A stretch of 64,000 nucleotides of DNA from Piscirickettsiaceae bacterium (GTDB lineage: Bacteria > Pseudomonadota > Gammaproteobacteria > Nitrosococcales > Methylophagaceae). Positions 60,924 through 64,000 of this stretch are shown piece after piece; the first letter of the stretch is position 1, and the number at the start of each line of letters is the position of its first letter. The notes under the pieces are model-generated. The model made no database searches. It saw only the letters and a list, made by a program, of their open reading frames with translations, and was not told where the DNA came from. The position numbers and the translations under genes are program-made. Where the stretch lies: positions 124,001 through 188,000 of the forward strand of contig JAIBDZ010000001.1 of the NCBI GenBank assembly GCA_024685975.1, given 5' to 3'.

Positions 60924-62147
60924 ATGAATCTATTGTCTTTAGCTGCCCGTAATGTGACACGTTCACGTCACCGAACGGTGGTCACTATTTTGGCGATGGC
61001 TTTTGCATGCATGACGATGATTATTTTTGCGGCGTTAATGAAGGGCTTTATTCTCGGCAGTGAACGAAATGTTGTGTCGATGAATACGGGTGATATTCAA
61101 ATACATCAGCCGGGTTATCGAGATGATCCTGATATTTATCATCTAATACCGCACTCTGAAGAGCTGGCGGACACTATTCGTCAATTAGGTTTTCAGGTGA
61201 CAGAACGTTTGTTCGCATATGGTTTGATGGCCAGTGAATCGGGTTCGTCTGGTGTGCAACTGCGTGGCGTTAATGTCGAGACCGAAGCAACGGTTACCAT
61301 GATTCACCAACATGTCATGACAGGACAATGGTTATCCGATGACGAAACTCATGGCGTTGTCATTGGTAAAAAATTATCTAAATTATTAGATGTGACTATC
61401 GGTGATGAATTGATTTTTGTCGGTCAAACGGCTGATGGGTATATGGCGAATGACCGGTTTGTGGTGAGAGGCATTTTGAAATCGGTGTCAGCTGTGATTG
61501 ATAATGGCGGTGTCATGATGGTCGACACCGCATTACGTGATTTAATAGCATTGCCGCCTGGTGCGCATGAGTTGACGGTGATGCGATCTGATCGTAGCGA
61601 TAATCTAACGACAGCGACAGCATCTGTACAAGCTGTGTCGGGTGATGAACTGGAAGTGATGCATTGGCAGCAATTAATGCCGGTGATTAATCGTTTTTTG
61701 GAAACAGCTGATTTACAGACAATGATTATGATGATTTTCACTTATATCGCTGTCGGCTCAGTGGTGTTGAATGCGATGCTAATGACCGTATTCGAACGGA
61801 TCCATGAGTTTGGCATTATGAAAGCAGTCGGTGTAAAGCCATGGCAGCTGATTGGGCTCATTTATTTAGAAATGTTGATTCAAACGTTGGTGGCGATTAT
61901 TTTGGCGCTAATTGCTGGCAGTCTGGCGGCGTATTATTTGGAACAGTGTGGTATTGATATGTCGTCTTTAGCAGAAGGCATTTCCTTTGCGGGCATTGCC
62001 TTTGATCCCATTTGGTATGCGGCGTTGACGCCGGATGTGTTGTTATTACCTTCTGTCTTTTTATTATTAATAGCCGCGGTTGCTGTTTTGTATCCTGCGA
62101 TTAAAGTTGCGGTGATCTCTCCACTCGAAGCGATTCATCACCAATGA
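60924..62147 (+). CDS. ABC transporter permease, LolC/MacB-FtsX type (first)
   Basis: 407-residue inner-membrane permease. An N-terminal amphipathic anchor AARNVTRSRHRTVVTILAMAF leads into helix 1 (about 18-40), a large periplasmic domain (45-265) and three helices (about 270-295, 315-345, 370-395). The coupling sequence FERIHEFGIMKAVGVKPWQL and the C-terminal YPAIKVAVISPLEAIHHQ are typical of the FtsX domain. This is the LolC/E topology. It overlaps the next permease by four bases (ATGA). Confidence 0.87.
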   Translation: MNLLSLAARNVTRSRHRTVVTILAMAFACMTMIIFAALMKGFILGSERNVVSMNTGDIQIHQPGYRDDPDIYHLIPHSEELADTIRQLGFQVTERLFAYGLMASESGSSGVQLRGVNVETEATVTMIHQHVMTGQWLSDDETHGVVIGKKLSKLLDVTIGDELIFVGQTADGYMANDRFVVRGILKSVSAVIDNGGVMMVDTALRDLIALPPGAHELTVMRSDRSDNLTTATASVQAVSGDELEVMHWQQLMPVINRFLETADLQTMIMMIFTYIAVGSVVLNAMLMTVFERIHEFGIMKAVGVKPWQLIGLIYLEMLIQTLVAIILALIAGSLAAYYLEQCGIDMSSLAEGISFAGIAFDPIWYAALTPDVLLLPSVFLLLIAAVAVLYPAIKVAVISPLEAIHHQ

Positions 62148-63382
62148 GGCTGAATACGCTAGCTTGGCGAAATTTATGGCGACATAAAAGACGAACTTTG
62201 ATTACGGCTTCGTCGATTGCCTTTGGTGTCTTGCTGGCGGTGACGTTTACGGGAGCGGGCGATTATTTCTATACTCGTATGATCGATGCTGGAGCGAAAA
62301 TGGGCATGGGGCATGTTACGGTTGCAGCGCTTGATTATAATCGCGCTCCTAGTAGTCAAAAACGATTGCAAGAAACAGAAAAATTACAACAACAATTGCT
62401 AGCATTGCCCAATGTTGACTCGGTGATTGCGCGTATTCAAGGGCAAGCCATGTTTGCCAGCGCAAGAAAAAGTGTAGGAGGCAGTTTTATTGCTATCGAT
62501 CCTGCACAAGAAACGGCAAATAATAATTTATTTATTCAGGCGTTAACGGAAGGGAAAATGTTAACGGATGGTCATGGTAAAGGCATTGTCATGGGGCGTG
62601 ATCTGGCTAAAAAATTACACGTCTCTATCGGGAAAAAAGTGGTCTACACCACAACGGATGCTAATGGTGATATTGTCAGTGCTATTGCTCGTGTTAGTGG
62701 TTTATTTCAAACAGGTGTGGCCGAAGTCGATGGCCGGCTTGCGCTATTGCCGATTCATCGAATACAAGATGTATTGGATTATCAAGCGGATGAGGTGAGC
62801 TTTTTAGCGGTTAACCTTGCCGACCAAAGGCTGAGTTTAGAGATTAAGGATGCAATACAACAACAGGCAGATTTCCACGGTGTTGAAGTCTTAAATTGGC
62901 AACAAACGCAGCCTGATTTAGCTGGCATGATTGCGGTCGATACCAGTGCCAACCATATCAGTCAATTATTGATTGCTTTGCTGATTTCAGCGGGTATTCT
63001 GAATACGATGTTAATGAGTGTCTTAGAGCGAGTACGCGAGTTTGGTGTCATGATGGCGCTGGGAATGTCTCCTCGGCGGTTATTTTTTTTGGTGATGTTA
63101 GAATCTTTCTGGTTAGCCGTTATCGGGTTGATTATTGGGGTTTTAATTACCATTCCTTGGTATATCTATATGACTGAGGTTGGCATTGATTTAGCCTCGG
63201 CCTATGGTGATAACTTTAGTTTTGGTGGCGTTTTGTTAGATACTGTCTTTAAAATTCGCTTATTTAAAGAGAGCATTATTAGCATTCTAATTGGTTTATT
63301 TAGCCTTGCATTAATTGCCGGTGCTTATCCTGCATGGCGAGCAGGACGAATGCCACCCGTTGAGAGTTTAAAAGCCTTATGA
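62144..63382 (+). CDS. ABC transporter permease, LolC/MacB-FtsX type (second)
   Basis: 412-residue permease with the same layout as its neighbour: LAWRNLWRHKRRTLITASSIAFG, helix 1 (about 15-38), periplasmic domain (40-270), and three C-terminal helices. It has LERVREFGVMMALGMSPRRL and ends in AYPAWRAGRMPPVESLKAL. The two permeases differ enough to suggest a heterodimer, as in LolCE. It overlaps the ATPase start by four bases. Confidence 0.87.
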   Translation: MRLNTLAWRNLWRHKRRTLITASSIAFGVLLAVTFTGAGDYFYTRMIDAGAKMGMGHVTVAALDYNRAPSSQKRLQETEKLQQQLLALPNVDSVIARIQGQAMFASARKSVGGSFIAIDPAQETANNNLFIQALTEGKMLTDGHGKGIVMGRDLAKKLHVSIGKKVVYTTTDANGDIVSAIARVSGLFQTGVAEVDGRLALLPIHRIQDVLDYQADEVSFLAVNLADQRLSLEIKDAIQQQADFHGVEVLNWQQTQPDLAGMIAVDTSANHISQLLIALLISAGILNTMLMSVLERVREFGVMMALGMSPRRLFFLVMLESFWLAVIGLIIGVLITIPWYIYMTEVGIDLASAYGDNFSFGGVLLDTVFKIRLFKESIISILIGLFSLALIAGAYPAWRAGRMPPVESLKAL

Positions 63383-64000
63383 GTTCTATTGTTACGCTAA
63401 ACCATTGTGATAAAAACTACCAGCAAGGCACGATGATTGTGAAGGCGGTGGATGATGTTTCATTGACGATAGAACGAGGTGATTTTGCTGCTTTATGTGG
63501 GCCTTCTGGTTCTGGTAAAACCAGTATTTTGAATATGATTGGTGGCTTGGATACCCCGAGTGGTGGAGACATTATTTTAGAAGGGGTTGATCTTAGTACG
63601 CTGGATAATGCGGCGTTAGCGACGGTCAGAAAAAATCGAATCGGATTTGTTTTTCAGTCTTATAATCTCATTCCCGTGATGACGGTGTATGAGAATGCGG
63701 CTTTTGTTTTAGATTTACAAAATATAGATGAAGTGACAAAACATGATCTCGTGATGACGACCTTGGATAATGTCGGCTTGAGTGGCATGGCATCCAGACG
63801 GCCTGATCAATTATCTGGTGGCCAACAACAACGGGTGGCGATAGCGCGTGCGATTGTGACACGTCCTGCTATTGTATTAGCTGATGAGCCAACGGCAAAT
63901 GTTGATTCTAAAACTGCCGAGTCATTATTAGATTTGATGGAAAAGCTCAATCAAGAGCAAGATATTACCTTTCTATTTTCAACTCATGATCAACATGTGA
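63379..64000 (+). CDS. ABC transporter ATPase, LolD/MacB type (cut by window end)
   Basis: 207 residues are visible and the rest (probably 15-40) lies past base 64000. Walker A is GPSGSGKTS (41-49), the Q-loop Gln93 in FVFQSYNLIPVMTV, the signature LSGGQQQRVAIARA (145-158), Walker B IVLADEP (165-171), and the switch His203 in FSTHD. The D-loop reads NVD where LolD has NLD. It groups with MacB/LolD/FtsE-class ATPases. It overlaps the second permease by ATGA and completes a four-gene LolA-LolC-LolE-LolD-like set. Confidence 0.9.
   Translation, partial: MSSIVTLNHCDKNYQQGTMIVKAVDDVSLTIERGDFAALCGPSGSGKTSILNMIGGLDTPSGGDIILEGVDLSTLDNAALATVRKNRIGFVFQSYNLIPVMTVYENAAFVLDLQNIDEVTKHDLVMTTLDNVGLSGMASRRPDQLSGGQQQRVAIARAIVTRPAIVLADEPTANVDSKTAESLLDLMEKLNQEQDITFLFSTHDQHV

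Overview
The window is a gammaproteobacterial chromosome segment of moderately low G+C. The evidence is gene order: a comEC-exbB-exbD-msbA block, a Pseudomonas/Vibrio-type polar-flagellum and chemotaxis cluster, a ygfB-pepP-ubiH-ubiI block divergent from zapA-6S RNA, and a trxA/rhlB divergent pair. A marine methylotroph-like genus such as Methylophaga would fit, but no gene here proves it. The genes are densely packed, often with 1-8 base overlaps. I see no insertion sequence, prophage, CRISPR array, tRNA or rRNA. The only stretch over 300 bases without a protein gene (59821-60145) holds the 6S RNA.

Layout. 1-7527: cell envelope genes (partial msbA, exbD, exbB, comEC, a DUF2062 gene, lolD and one lolC/F-type permease). 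7570-15286: metabolism (rpiA, ilvA, a membrane-anchored glutamate-synthase-like protein, a SIMPL-domain protein, pgl, glk, apaG) and a membrane-tethered pentapeptide-repeat protein. 15358-37134: flagellum and chemotaxis. This part has fliK plus an flhX-type FlhB tail, a receiver-like/GGDEF/EAL protein, a DUF2802-cheW pair behind a good sigma-54 promoter, then a long minus-strand array. In transcription order the array is a fliL paralogue, fliL, fliM, fliN, fliO, fliP, fliQ, fliR, flhB, flhA, flhF, fleN, fliA, cheY, cheZ, cheA, cheB, motC, motD. ParC and ParP, which usually sit between motD and cheW in Pseudomonas and Vibrio, are absent.

37265-43018: psd, then a TetR-controlled four-gene trans-envelope operon (tetR, RND/MMPL pump, LolA-fold periplasmic protein, outer-membrane barrel). 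43087-54921: zwf and glgA around a dyad-containing divergent promoter, a PqiA-like membrane protein, srmB, an EamA transporter, a lipoprotein TRAP binding protein, uvrD, trxA, rhlB, and two genes of unknown function. 54910-60036: ubiI, ubiH, pepP, ygfB, a zapB-like coiled coil, zapA and 6S RNA. 60146-64000: a second LolA-fold protein followed by two FtsX/LolC-type permeases and an ABC ATPase that runs off the window.

The best candidate for an undescribed system is the pair of LolA-fold carriers. One is tied to an RND pump and a barrel, the other to a LolCDE-like ABC module. Both lie in a genome region whose housekeeping Lol locus has only one permease gene. Together they suggest dedicated lipid or lipoprotein traffic across the periplasm beside the standard Lol pathway. 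Smaller points of interest are repeat motifs in CheA and FliN, hairpins over ribosome-binding sites, and possible operators at zwf/glgA and trxA/rhlB.
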